NCBI GenBank assembly: GCA_002688775.1
Contig: NZDH01000004.1
Coordinates: 1 to 54,542, forward strand
Reading direction: 5' to 3'
Source of the DNA: Candidatus Woesearchaeota archaeon
Lineage (GTDB): Archaea; Nanobdellota; Nanobdellia; Woesearchaeales; GW2011-AR4
Length of the DNA stretch: 54,542 bases
A program made the translations under genes and the position numbers. Below, piece after piece: positions 32,030 through 39,818 of the stretch (position 1 is the first letter of the stretch; the number at the start of each line of letters is the position of its first letter). The notes below the pieces were generated by a model that was not told the origin of the DNA, did not search any database, and saw only the letters and a program-made list of their open reading frames with translations.

Positions 32030-32151
32030 CCCAACAACAATAATGGCAGGCAAACACGGTTTTTCTTGGTGAAAAACCTACTCACAAAGGATTTTTCCAC
32101 ACTGTGTATGGAAAAATCCTCTGCATTCGATTTGCCGCCATTATTGTTGGG
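32030..32151. other. nested inverted-repeat element, possible structured RNA or mobile-element scar
   Basis: An outer stem pairs CCCAACAACAATAATGGC (from 32030) with the 3' arm GCCATTATTGTTGGG (ending 32151), 15 or more pairs with one 3-nt bulge. Inside are two perfect hairpins: GGTTTTTC/GAAAAACC (32058-32078) and GGATTTTTCCA/TGGAAAAATCC (32089-32119). The result is a three-way junction of 122 nt. It lies between the divergent nop5 and cutA genes. No protein-coding frame is apparent. Confidence 0.55.
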
Positions 32152-32206
32152 TGGTTTACTTTATAATATCAATAAATTAATATACCGAAAAGATTATTAA
32201 ATTGAT

Positions 32207-32509
32207 ATGACCTTAGTATATATCACCTGCAAAGATAAAAAAGAGGCTGAGAAGATATCATTGCATTTATTAAAAAGAAAACTTATTGCATGCGCCAATA
32301 TATTCCCGGTCACAAGCATTTACAGATGGAAGTTCAAAATCGTGAATGAAGATGAAAATATCCTTATAGTCAAGACAAACAATAAAAAATTCAACAGGGT
32401 TGCTAATGAGGTCAAGAGAATCCACTCATATGATATTCCGTGCATTTTAAAGCTGGGAGCAACTGCAAATAAAGAATACGAGACTTGGGCAAATAAAGAA
32501 TTAAAATAA
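32207..32509 (+). CDS. cutA: CutA1-like divalent ion tolerance protein
   Basis: A 100-residue trimeric ferredoxin-like-fold protein. Family features are VYITCKDKKEAEKISLHLLKRKLIACANIFPVTSIYRWKFKI and the C-terminal VKRIHSYDIPCILKL. CutA proteins are linked to copper/divalent-metal tolerance and are very stable trimers, but their biochemical role is unsettled. A TATA-like box (AATATACC, about 32178-32186) supports a near-leaderless start. The UbiB-like gene starts 19 nt later. Confidence 0.93.
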   Translation: MTLVYITCKDKKEAEKISLHLLKRKLIACANIFPVTSIYRWKFKIVNEDENILIVKTNNKKFNRVANEVKRIHSYDIPCILKLGATANKEYETWANKELK

Positions 32510-32528
32510 ATTTTGATATAAAAAAGAG

Positions 32529-34208
32529 ATGTTTCATCTAATAAAAGACATAAGGGATATAGACAGGTTTAATCAGATACTTGTAGTTCTGCTTGAAGAG
32601 GGTTTTGAATTTTTGCTGGTCAAAACAGAGCTGAAGCACAATATTCCGCTTACAAAAAGCCTGAAAGCAAAGATCAAGAGCAGGCAGAACATAAAGCCAG
32701 AGGTAAGGCTAAGAAGGACCCTTGAAAGGCTTGGACCTACTTTCATAAAATTTGGTCAATTACTGAGTGTAAGGCCGGATTTGATACCAAAAGAGTATGC
32801 CCAAGAGCTGGAAAAGCTCCAGGACAAAGTTCCACCAGTATCATTCAAGGATGTCAAGGCAATTATCGAAGCAGAATTTGGTAAAAGTATTGAGCACTTA
32901 TTTTCTGATTTTGAAAAAAATCCAATAGCGTCTGCTTCTATCAGCCAGGTGCATAAGGCAACCCTAAAAACAGGCCAGAAAGTTGCTGTCAAAGTGCAAA
33001 GGCCTTATGCTAAAGATATTATGGAAACTGACATTGAGATATTGTCTTATTTTGCAAGGCTTCTTGAAAAAAAGGCAGAGAAAGTAAGGAGATTCAGGCC
33101 TGTCAAGATTGTTAATGAATTCAAGGAATGGACAGAGAAAGAGCTGGACTTCAGGCTAGAGGCCAGAAACGCAAAAAGATTTTACCAGAATTTTAAAGGG
33201 AGCAAGACAGTCCATATCCCAGAAATATATGATAAATTCACAACTGAAAAGATATTGACTTTGGAATTTATAGACGGTGTTGAGCTTCACAATATAAAAG
33301 AGATCAAAAAAAGAAAGCTTCACTTCAATGAAATAATAAAAAATGGTTTTGACGCCATAATGACCCAAGTTTTTGTGCAGGGCATATTTCATGCGGATCC
33401 TCATCCTGGGAATATCATCATAATGGACGATAATTCCATTACTTTTGTGGATTTCGGAATTGTCGGTTATTTTGATGAAAAATTAAGGAATAAATGCATA
33501 GACATGCTTTACGGGATAGTGGAGCAGGATGAAGACTTGATAATGGACACTTTATTGAGCATGGGAATAGAGAGTGAAGATGCCAACTATGAGCAGTTAA
33601 AATCCGACATTAGCTTTGTGCTGCAACCATTACAAGGGTCATCGATAAAAGATGCGAAAGTAAGCAAGATAATCGAAGAGTTGCTTGATATAGGGCTTAG
33701 GCACCATATTAAAATTCCTGCCCCGTTAGTTCTGTTCGGTAAAACACTTGTAACTTTGGAAGGTGTAGCTCTTGAGTATGATCCTAAGTTTAAATTGATT
33801 GGAACTGCAAAGCCGTTTATGGAAAAGCTCATTGCGAAAAGATCAAATCCAGTTTACTTATGGAAAAATTTTGTGCACAGCATGAACAGATACAAGAGAT
33901 TTGCAGAAGATTTCCCAGATAAAGCAGAAAAAGCCCTTGATAAATTTCAAAGAGGGTCTATCAAGGTTGATATTGAAGACACAGATATACAGAAATTATC
34001 TTTGGAAATAGACAGGAGCAGCAACAGGGTAGCCTATGGATTGCTTATTTCGGCCTTACTTATAACATCTGCGATACTGATACAAGTTGAGAAAGGGCCT
34101 TCAATATTGGGCATCCCCTTGTTGGCTTTTTTTAGTTTCCTTTTTGCTTCCATACTTGTGCTAATACTATTTGCATCAATTGTAAGAGAAAAATTTATTC
34201 ATTGGTGA
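32529..34208 (+). CDS. UbiB/ABC1/ADCK family atypical kinase
   Basis: A 559-residue protein. The signature KxGQ region is GPTFIKFGQLLSVRPDLIP near residue 75; then SISQVHKATLKTGQKVAVKVQRP with the nucleotide-binding loop and Lys, ELDFRLEARNAKRF, FHADPHPGNIIIMDDNSITFVDFGIVG with the catalytic Asp and metal-binding DFG. The C-terminus has two hydrophobic spans (VAYGLLISALLITSAILI and ILGIPLLAFFSFLFASILVLILF), as in membrane-bound UbiB. In organisms with quinones the family supports their synthesis; in a lineage that may lack them, a role in isoprenoid-lipid handling is plausible but inferred. Followed by a phasin-like gene, a common pairing. Confidence 0.93.
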   Translation: MFHLIKDIRDIDRFNQILVVLLEEGFEFLLVKTELKHNIPLTKSLKAKIKSRQNIKPEVRLRRTLERLGPTFIKFGQLLSVRPDLIPKEYAQELEKLQDKVPPVSFKDVKAIIEAEFGKSIEHLFSDFEKNPIASASISQVHKATLKTGQKVAVKVQRPYAKDIMETDIEILSYFARLLEKKAEKVRRFRPVKIVNEFKEWTEKELDFRLEARNAKRFYQNFKGSKTVHIPEIYDKFTTEKILTLEFIDGVELHNIKEIKKRKLHFNEIIKNGFDAIMTQVFVQGIFHADPHPGNIIIMDDNSITFVDFGIVGYFDEKLRNKCIDMLYGIVEQDEDLIMDTLLSMGIESEDANYEQLKSDISFVLQPLQGSSIKDAKVSKIIEELLDIGLRHHIKIPAPLVLFGKTLVTLEGVALEYDPKFKLIGTAKPFMEKLIAKRSNPVYLWKNFVHSMNRYKRFAEDFPDKAEKALDKFQRGSIKVDIEDTDIQKLSLEIDRSSNRVAYGLLISALLITSAILIQVEKGPSILGIPLLAFFSFLFASILVLILFASIVREKFIHW

Positions 34209-34215
34209 GGTAAAA

Positions 34216-34521
34216 ATGAAAGAATTAATCAAAAAAAGCATGCTGCTTGGATTAGGGGCAGCTTCATTAAGCAAAGATAAGGTAGATAAGCTTGTAAAGC
34301 GGTTTGTAAGGAACAAGACAATAACAGCAAAAGACGCCAAATGGGTCAAAAAACAGGTCCTTAATGAGTTGGCTAAAAACAGAAAAAGACTTGAGAAATT
34401 AAGCAGACTGAAAACTGAGAAATTAAAGAAAAAGGCAAAGATTCTGGAAAAAGCGCTGACCAGAAGGGGCAAAATCACTGCAAACGAGATCTTAAGGCGC
34501 ATTGAAAAGGAACTAAGCTAA
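34216..34521 (+). CDS. phasin-like helical protein
   Basis: A 101-residue, entirely helical basic protein (KKSMLLGLGAASLSKDKVDKLVKRFVRNKTITAKDAKWVKKQVLNELAKNRKRLEKL...). The N-terminal LGLGAASLSKDKVDKLVKRFV segment followed by a coiled coil matches phasin-like/PhaF-type small proteins frequently found beside UbiB-like kinases. It starts seven bases after the kinase stop with GAGG upstream, and its stop overlaps the next ATG (TAATG). Probably a membrane- or lipid-associated partner of the kinase. Confidence 0.82.
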   Translation: MKELIKKSMLLGLGAASLSKDKVDKLVKRFVRNKTITAKDAKWVKKQVLNELAKNRKRLEKLSRLKTEKLKKKAKILEKALTRRGKITANEILRRIEKELS

Positions 34522-35027
34522 TGCCGCAAGCAGTTGTTCATGTATTGTTTACAATTATTGTATTAGACTTGATTAGAGATCACTTCATAAAAGATAAAAA
34601 GAAAATACCGCTGCACTATATCTTTATCGGAGGTGTGGCTGGATTATTGCCAGACATAGACATTCCATTGTTTTGGCTGTTAAATAATTTTTTAGGAATT
34701 GATGTGCCTTGGTTCCATAGGGTTTTTACACACACATTTCTCTTTATCGGCGTATTTTTACTGCTCTCAATTGTATTTATTTTCATTAATAAGAGACTGA
34801 GTGAGATATTCGGGATAATAACTTTCGGTGTTGCCTTTCATATATTCCTGGACTGGTTTTTTTCAGGCGGGATTGCTCCATTATATCCATTCTCAAGCGC
34901 TACATTCGGATTGAACTTGTTTGGAATAATCAACTTGCCTGCTATAGTTGAAGGGTTGGAAGCAATTGTATTATTATTGTGGCTCTGGCATGAAGAAAAA
35001 ACGCACAAGATAAGCAATTTTATCTAA
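34521..35027 (+). CDS. DUF457/YdjM-like membrane-bound metal-dependent hydrolase
   Basis: A 168-residue polytopic protein with four spans. Conserved polar residues inside the membrane segments fit the family: VVHVLFTIIVLDLIRDH, GGVAGLLPDIDIPLFWLL, FHRVFTHTFLFIGVF and FHIFLDWFFSGG, giving the His, PDxD, HR..TH and H..LD set expected for a metal site. Members are called membrane-bound metal-dependent hydrolases (phospholipase-C-like), mostly without a known substrate. It overlaps the phasin-like stop by one base. Confidence 0.85.
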   Translation: MPQAVVHVLFTIIVLDLIRDHFIKDKKKIPLHYIFIGGVAGLLPDIDIPLFWLLNNFLGIDVPWFHRVFTHTFLFIGVFLLLSIVFIFINKRLSEIFGIITFGVAFHIFLDWFFSGGIAPLYPFSSATFGLNLFGIINLPAIVEGLEAIVLLLWLWHEEKTHKISNFI

Positions 35028-35272
35028 ATAATCCCTATCCTATTTAGAAATCTTACAATCAAAGCGATTAAAACAACTATTGCAATCGCATTGAAGATAT
35101 TGTTCTTTTTCTTGTCTTTGAAATAGATGATAGCGCCTGTTATGATCAAGCCTGTTATCAAGGCTGTCCATCTCAATCCTTTGCTTATGTCTATGTAAAA
35201 AAAATACCCTACAATTATCGATATGGGTATTGATACTTTAAGGATCAGATTCCAGTTGTATTCTTGGTTCAT
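35024..35272 (-). CDS. small three-span membrane protein
   Basis: An 82-residue hydrophobic protein (LILKVSIPISIIVGYFFYI, WTALITGLIITGAIIYF, IFNAIAIVVLIALIVRFL) with no conserved polar motif that I recognise. It begins one base before the stop of pyrH on the same strand, so it is probably co-expressed with it. The last codons overlap the convergent hydrolase gene by four bases. Confidence 0.72.
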   Translation of the reverse strand: MNQEYNWNLILKVSIPISIIVGYFFYIDISKGLRWTALITGLIITGAIIYFKDKKKNNIFNAIAIVVLIALIVRFLNRIGII

Positions 35273-35273
35273 T

Positions 35274-35951
35274 TTATTCTATGATAGTTCCTCTAAATTT
35301 CTTGCCTTTTAACAATTTTTCAAAATTCCTTAGATTTGATCCTATAATATTCACCCTTATTTTTGATTTTTGGGCTTCTTTTGCTGCAACAGGGTCAAAC
35401 GGGACGTTCATGCCTGCTTTCCATGTCTGGTTCAATAGCTTGTTGAAAGTGCTCCAGTTCGTCTTTTCAATCTTCTTTGCGTTCTTGAATTTTTTAGGGT
35501 CTTTGTCATAAAGATAATTCACATTGCTCATGTTAATTATTTCAGTAACACCCAAGTTTTTAGCCAATAAAACAGTGTCGTAGTCTGTGCTCCATCCCGG
35601 AAGCCAGCCGGCTGCTACAAGCACATTTTTATTGAAATTTATCCTCATGATCGGATTTTTGACAATGAAGTTCTCTGCATTTTCCTTGAATATTGATTTT
35701 ACTAATTGTGCATTCAGATTTGTTGCATGAATGCCGAGCCAGTCCAAGTCTTTTTCATTCAGTTTGACAATTCTAGAAGCTGATTGCTGCAGTTTTCTTG
35801 CTAATTTTCCCCCTCCGCAGATGATTGCAAACTTGTGCCCTTTTTTGATAAAAGAATCTATAACTTTTTTAAAGCCTTTTAAGAATTTGATGTCTACATC
35901 ATTCGGCACAATCAAAGAGCCTCCCAGGGATAAGACAAATATCTTTGGCAT
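35274..35951 (-). CDS. pyrH: UMP kinase, archaeal type
   Basis: Phosphorylates UMP to UDP in pyrimidine nucleotide synthesis. It is a 225-residue amino-acid-kinase-fold protein of the short archaeal type: FVLSLGGSLIVPNDVD (phosphate loop), AIICGGGKLARKLQ, DWLGIHATNLNAQLV, AAGWLPGWSTDYDTVLLAKNLG (UMP contact) and NMSNVNYLYDKDPKKFKNAKKIE. It complements pyrG, also in this window, in the route from UMP to CTP. Confidence 0.95.
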   Translation of the reverse strand: MPKIFVLSLGGSLIVPNDVDIKFLKGFKKVIDSFIKKGHKFAIICGGGKLARKLQQSASRIVKLNEKDLDWLGIHATNLNAQLVKSIFKENAENFIVKNPIMRINFNKNVLVAAGWLPGWSTDYDTVLLAKNLGVTEIINMSNVNYLYDKDPKKFKNAKKIEKTNWSTFNKLLNQTWKAGMNVPFDPVAAKEAQKSKIRVNIIGSNLRNFEKLLKGKKFRGTIIE

Positions 35952-35990
35952 ATTTATTAATGTAAAATGAGAATATAAAAACTTTCTGAT

Positions 35991-36341
35991 TTAACTTCCA
36001 TATCCGATAAAAGTGACACCAGCTATAATTAATACAATCCCCACCCATTTGAGCTTGTTCATCTTTTCTCCCAAGAATTTAACGCTTAATAAACTCACCC
36101 AGATGTATATTAGCGCAACAAATGGGTACAATACAGACAATTCGCCACCTTTTAGGGCTGGGATGAATAAAACTGTGCCAACACCATATAAGGCAACGCC
36201 TCCAAAAAGATGATAGTTGGTCATTAACGAGCTTATCTTTGACAATCTTTTTGCAGATGCTTTTTTCAGCAAAATTGGCCCAAAAGCCCCTATTAAAGTC
36301 GCTAAAATTACAAGTCCTATTGCCCATAATTGTGTTGCCAT
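35991..36341 (-). CDS. small EamA/SMR-type membrane transporter, subunit 2
   Basis: A 116-residue protein with four spans: LWAIGLVILATLIGAFGPILLKKAS, HLFGGVALYGVGTVLFIPAL, ELSVLYPFVALIYIWVSLLSV, and KWVGIVLIIAGVTFIGYGS. The G(E)LSVLYPFVALxYIW and final IAGVxFIGxGS segments match the half-size drug/metabolite transporter family. It lies one base after its paralogue at 36343 and shares the same motif pattern, so the two probably form a hetero-oligomer. Substrate unknown. Confidence 0.85.
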   Translation of the reverse strand: MATQLWAIGLVILATLIGAFGPILLKKASAKRLSKISSLMTNYHLFGGVALYGVGTVLFIPALKGGELSVLYPFVALIYIWVSLLSVKFLGEKMNKLKWVGIVLIIAGVTFIGYGS

Positions 36342-36342
36342 C

Positions 36343-36717
36343 TTATGCAGCTCCTGGAACTGAGTTTTTGCTTCCGATACCTATTGAGACGATGCCTGCA
36401 ATTATTGTTATCACACCAATCCACTTGAAAACATTCATTATTTCGCCTAAAAATATTATTGACAAAAAGCTGACCCAGATGTAGCTTGTTGCGATTATTG
36501 GATACAAAACAGAAACTTCACCGCCTCTGAAAGATATTATCATCATAGTGCCACCAATTGCGTAAAGAATCAACCCGCCAATTATGTGGTAATTCGTTAT
36601 AAGGTCTATGATGTTGAAAGTCAGAGTTTCAGAGCCGTATTTATACAAAAGCTGAGCTGAAGATGTTAAAAATGTAGTAATCAGCATCAACAATGCCGCC
36701 CATAGTTTTGTTGTCAT
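36343..36717 (-). CDS. small EamA/SMR-type membrane transporter, subunit 1
   Basis: A 124-residue four-span protein, tandem paralogue of the next gene: LWAALLMLITTFLTSSAQLLYKYG, HIIGGLILYAIGGTMMIISF, EVSVLYPIIATSYIWVSFLSI and KWIGVITIIAGIVSIGIGS. Tandem half-size transporters of this superfamily are typically antiparallel heterodimers. The charge distribution of the loops would need a calculation to see whether the two insert with opposite topology. Confidence 0.85.
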   Translation of the reverse strand: MTTKLWAALLMLITTFLTSSAQLLYKYGSETLTFNIIDLITNYHIIGGLILYAIGGTMMIISFRGGEVSVLYPIIATSYIWVSFLSIIFLGEIMNVFKWIGVITIIAGIVSIGIGSKNSVPGAA

Positions 36718-36788
36718 TTTGAGTTTGATAAAAAGGTGGTATTTATAGTTTTAGATTTTCTTAATATTTGTTTTTAACGATTTAACAT

Positions 36789-38516
36789 TCACTTTAACAT
36801 TATCTCTATAAAATTAGAGTATGCAGGTCTTGTGATGAAAACACCAACTGTAACTCCGATGATTGTTGTGATTGCAAAGCCCTTCAATAATCCAGCTCCT
36901 GCGAATATCAATGGGATCATTGCGACTACAACTGTCAGATAAGCAAGCATGATTATTGAAAAAGCTCTTTTGATTTTTTCTTTCCAGTTATAGATATTGC
37001 GAGTTACACCTCTTAAAGTCTCATCGGTTATGATAATTTGGTGATCAACTCCAGTTCCAATGGCAACAATGATGCCTGCTATTGCCGCCAAATCAATGTT
37101 CCATCCGATAATTGCCGCCACACCTAAAAGAATTACTACTTCCGAGATCATTGTTACCAAAATTGGCAAAGCTATCGTATACTTTCTGTACCTTATGCCG
37201 ACAACAATTGCAACTGAGGTTATCGCTACTAATGACATTAAAATTGCGTTTTTGACAAATTCTTCCCCTAAGACTGGAGAAATCGCGTCAATCTTTACGA
37301 TATTCAGCTTTACAGGCAATGATCCTGTTATAAGGATTGTCTGCAGCCTTTTCATGCTTTCCAATGAATTGAAAATTGCCTGCTGCTGATTTGGTCCTGA
37401 ACCAGAGCCTGAGATGGCAATTTGAGTCACAGCTTCCCCCCTTAAATCAGCGCCTATATTCAATTCGTCAACTTTAACATCATCAAGGAAGAGCTCTATT
37501 GGCTGGCTTAAGTAGTCGCTTCTGCCAGTATCTGGATCAAAAATTACTTCCAGATTTCTGGTTGCATCTGCCTGCCTTTGCGCAGCTTCCTGGGTTAAAG
37601 TAATTGAAAACCTGAACCTGCAGAACCATTGAGAACCGGATTGTGAGCAGCCTGCAACTGGGTCAATGCCTGCTTCTTGTGCGCTTCTTGCAACAAAAAT
37701 AATATCCTGGCCGCCCTTGAATACTGTTGCATTGCCGACCTTTGCTTCGAATTTTCCTTGTTTTGCTAAAAGATCCCTTAGCTCTTCTTCAGTTGCGCCT
37801 GCAATCTCAACAACAATGAACTGGTTGCCGCTCAAGTCTCCTGCATCCCTGACAACTATGTCGCTCAATCCAAAAACATTAAGCCGTTGCTTCATGTTGT
37901 CTATCAAAGTGCCAATATCAAATTGGCTTAGCTTGACTTCAGGCTGCAAAACAACCCTTGTACCACCCTGCAGATCAAGCCCTTTCCTGATGTTTGTTTT
38001 CGGAGCGTCATAAATCCTTAATCCCAAGTCTTCTGTGCCTTTACTTATTTCCTTGGTTTTAGGCACAGTTATTGTTTTTGTTATTGTCTCATTAATAAGC
38101 TGTGATGTGCCGTTAATCGTGACGTTTCTTTGTATAATCTCTGTAATTGTTTTTTGTTCTGTTTCATTCAATTCAATGGTTTCAATGTCTTCTCTTGTTG
38201 TGAGCTTATATGAGTCACTTGTCGTCTTTATCTGTATTGTCCTGTTAGGGCTTAAAGCAGAAACATAATCGTAGTAATCTTCTATACTGTTGATCGGGAC
38301 ATTGTTTATTGATGTGATTATCTCTCTTGAAACAGGCTGTACATTTGGTTTTGGCTGAGGAATGCCGGCGATGCTTGCAGAACTGTTTGTCAGCACGCTT
38401 CTTATCGCAACTCCCTCGCTTACTACAGGATGTATGGCTACTAATGAGATCACTATGAATACTAATAACAAAATTATTCTCCAGTTTGTAAATATTTTTT
38501 TAATTTTTTGATTCAT
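36789..38516 (-). CDS. secD: protein-export membrane protein SecD, with PDZ-like insert
   Basis: Part of the SecDF complex that aids protein translocation. After the first span (IILLLVFIVISLVAIHPVV), residues about 32-105 read as a PDZ-like domain: GVAIRSVLTNSSASIAGI, a linker, then REIITSINNVPINSIEDYYDYVSAL. The SecD signature GLDLQGGTRVVLQPEV follows near residue 178. The five C-terminal spans contain AAIAGIIVAIGTGVDHQIIITDE, where bacterial SecD has GMAVDANVLI. Start overlaps secF stop by ATGA. At 575 residues it is of normal archaeal size. Confidence 0.94.
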   Translation of the reverse strand: MNQKIKKIFTNWRIILLLVFIVISLVAIHPVVSEGVAIRSVLTNSSASIAGIPQPKPNVQPVSREIITSINNVPINSIEDYYDYVSALSPNRTIQIKTTSDSYKLTTREDIETIELNETEQKTITEIIQRNVTINGTSQLINETITKTITVPKTKEISKGTEDLGLRIYDAPKTNIRKGLDLQGGTRVVLQPEVKLSQFDIGTLIDNMKQRLNVFGLSDIVVRDAGDLSGNQFIVVEIAGATEEELRDLLAKQGKFEAKVGNATVFKGGQDIIFVARSAQEAGIDPVAGCSQSGSQWFCRFRFSITLTQEAAQRQADATRNLEVIFDPDTGRSDYLSQPIELFLDDVKVDELNIGADLRGEAVTQIAISGSGSGPNQQQAIFNSLESMKRLQTILITGSLPVKLNIVKIDAISPVLGEEFVKNAILMSLVAITSVAIVVGIRYRKYTIALPILVTMISEVVILLGVAAIIGWNIDLAAIAGIIVAIGTGVDHQIIITDETLRGVTRNIYNWKEKIKRAFSIIMLAYLTVVVAMIPLIFAGAGLLKGFAITTIIGVTVGVFITRPAYSNFIEIMLK

Positions 38517-39457
38517 ATTATGATTCCTTTCTTGGCTTTTTTTTCAACATAAATTCTTAGCAAGCCGACATTCTGAAGCCATGTCGTGAAAAGATCAGCG
38601 ATCAATCCAATCAGCAAAATTGTCATGATCTGTCTTATGATCTCTGACTGGGTTACAAACATTGCAACTGTTACTGCAACTATTGCTGTACCGGTCATTG
38701 TCAATCCTGTATTCATGGAGCTCATTATCCTTTCCATCACAGTCCCTTCCTTTCTTTTTAGAACCCTTATGGTCAGCAAAATGTCAGTATCAACAGAATA
38801 ACCAATCAACATCAGAAAAGCTGCAATTCCTGCTGTTCCAATTCTTATATCCAATAAGTTTGTAACTGCCAATGCGATCACCATGTCAGAGAACGCTGCC
38901 AAAACTATTGCTATGCTTGGGATGTAAGTCCTGAAATAAATCAAGACAACCAATCCCATGAATAAAAATGCAATTGCCAAAGCAATCAAAGATTCCCTGA
39001 AAAAGCTAGCTCCCAAGGATGATCCAATGATTTCAATGCCTAGCTCAAGTTTGCTTAAGTCTGTATTCAGCGATGCTCCAATTGAATCGAGTAAAGCATC
39101 AAGCTGGGCTTTGTCGCTTCCATCGATATCTACTTCGACAATAACTCCGGCAATCGAGCCTGTGCTTCTTAATATCCTTGCAACAACATCATTATTCGGA
39201 AATTGCTTGGAAACCTGATCTTCAAGCTTATCAATATCAACATCCTTGTCAAATGGAACTGTTATTGTCACTCCTCCTTTCAATGAAACATCTTTTTTTA
39301 TGAAATCTCCAGTTGTTGCAATCTGATAACCAACCTGGGTCAAAGCCAGAATCAGGAATATGAATGGAATAATGAGTAAGGTTTTGTATTTCTTCTCATA
39401 AAATTCATATAAAGTATGCTTAAAGCTTTTCTTTTGTTCTTTATCCTGTTCTTCCAT
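38513..39457 (-). CDS. secF: protein-export membrane protein SecF
   Basis: Partner of SecD. The 314-residue protein has one N-terminal span (TLLIIPFIFLILALTQVGYQI), a soluble domain starting FIKKDVSLKGGVTITVPF (the LKGG motif), and five C-terminal spans with GIAAFLMLIGYSVDTDILLTIRVL and the following RKEGTVMERIMSSMNTGLTMTGTAIVAV segment typical of SecF. It is first of the secF-secD pair. Confidence 0.95.
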   Translation of the reverse strand: MEEQDKEQKKSFKHTLYEFYEKKYKTLLIIPFIFLILALTQVGYQIATTGDFIKKDVSLKGGVTITVPFDKDVDIDKLEDQVSKQFPNNDVVARILRSTGSIAGVIVEVDIDGSDKAQLDALLDSIGASLNTDLSKLELGIEIIGSSLGASFFRESLIALAIAFLFMGLVVLIYFRTYIPSIAIVLAAFSDMVIALAVTNLLDIRIGTAGIAAFLMLIGYSVDTDILLTIRVLKRKEGTVMERIMSSMNTGLTMTGTAIVAVTVAMFVTQSEIIRQIMTILLIGLIADLFTTWLQNVGLLRIYVEKKAKKGIII

Positions 39458-39561
39458 AAAACCCCACTAAAGAATGTTTTATAGAAAAATAGAGGGTTAA
39501 TAAAGGTTTTTAAAATCAATAGACCACTGGACAAAAGAAGGCCACTGGACATGGACGCGTG

Positions 39562-39657
39562 AACTATTTAAAGTAAAGAATTATACTATTAAATTAAAAA
39601 TAAAAGAAAAAAGCCGCACAAACTGGCGGTACAGGAGACTGAGAACCTCAATAGCCT
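39562..39657 (+). pseudogene. decayed tRNA-Leu copy with duplicated upstream sequence
   Basis: From 39613 the sequence GCCGCACAAACTGGCGGTACAG... aligns with the D-arm and anticodon arm of the intact tRNA-Leu at 39690; the anticodon-arm part GGAG(A/T)CTGAGAACCTC differs at one base of 16. The variable arm, T-arm and 3' acceptor are missing. The 13 bases AACTATTTAAAGT occur before both copies (39562-39574 and 39670-39682), so a segment including upstream DNA was duplicated in tandem. Confidence 0.6.
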
Positions 39658-39689
39658 GAATATAATGTCAACTATTTAAAGTTTACTAT

Positions 39690-39803
39690 GCCGCGGTCGC
39701 ACAGCTTGGAAGTGCGGGAGTCTGAGAACCTCCTGCCAGCGATGGCATCTGGGTTCAAATCCTTTAAAGGATTACTTTCTGGGTGAAACTCCCAGCCGCG
39801 GCG
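39690..39803 (+). tRNA. tRNA-Leu(GAG) with a 30-nt T-loop intron
   Basis: Acceptor arms GCCGCGG and CCGCGGC pair over seven bases. The D-arm is GCAC/GTGC, the anticodon loop CTGAGAA gives GAG, and a long class II variable arm (TGCCA-GCGA-TGGCA) supports Leu. The T-arm is interrupted: CTGGG-TTCAAA, then 30 nt (39760-39789), then T-CCCAG. A canonical bulge-helix-bulge forms: TTCA pairs with TGAA, flanked by 3-nt bulges AAT and ACT; cutting after the second base of each bulge restores the T-loop TTCAAAT. The intron is thus between positions 59 and 60. Odd points: base 73 is G where Leu usually has A, and the 31-39 pair is T-C. No CCA is encoded. A TATA-like AATATAAT lies about 25 nt upstream. 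Confidence 0.9.
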
Positions 39804-39818
39804 CTACTTTATTATATC

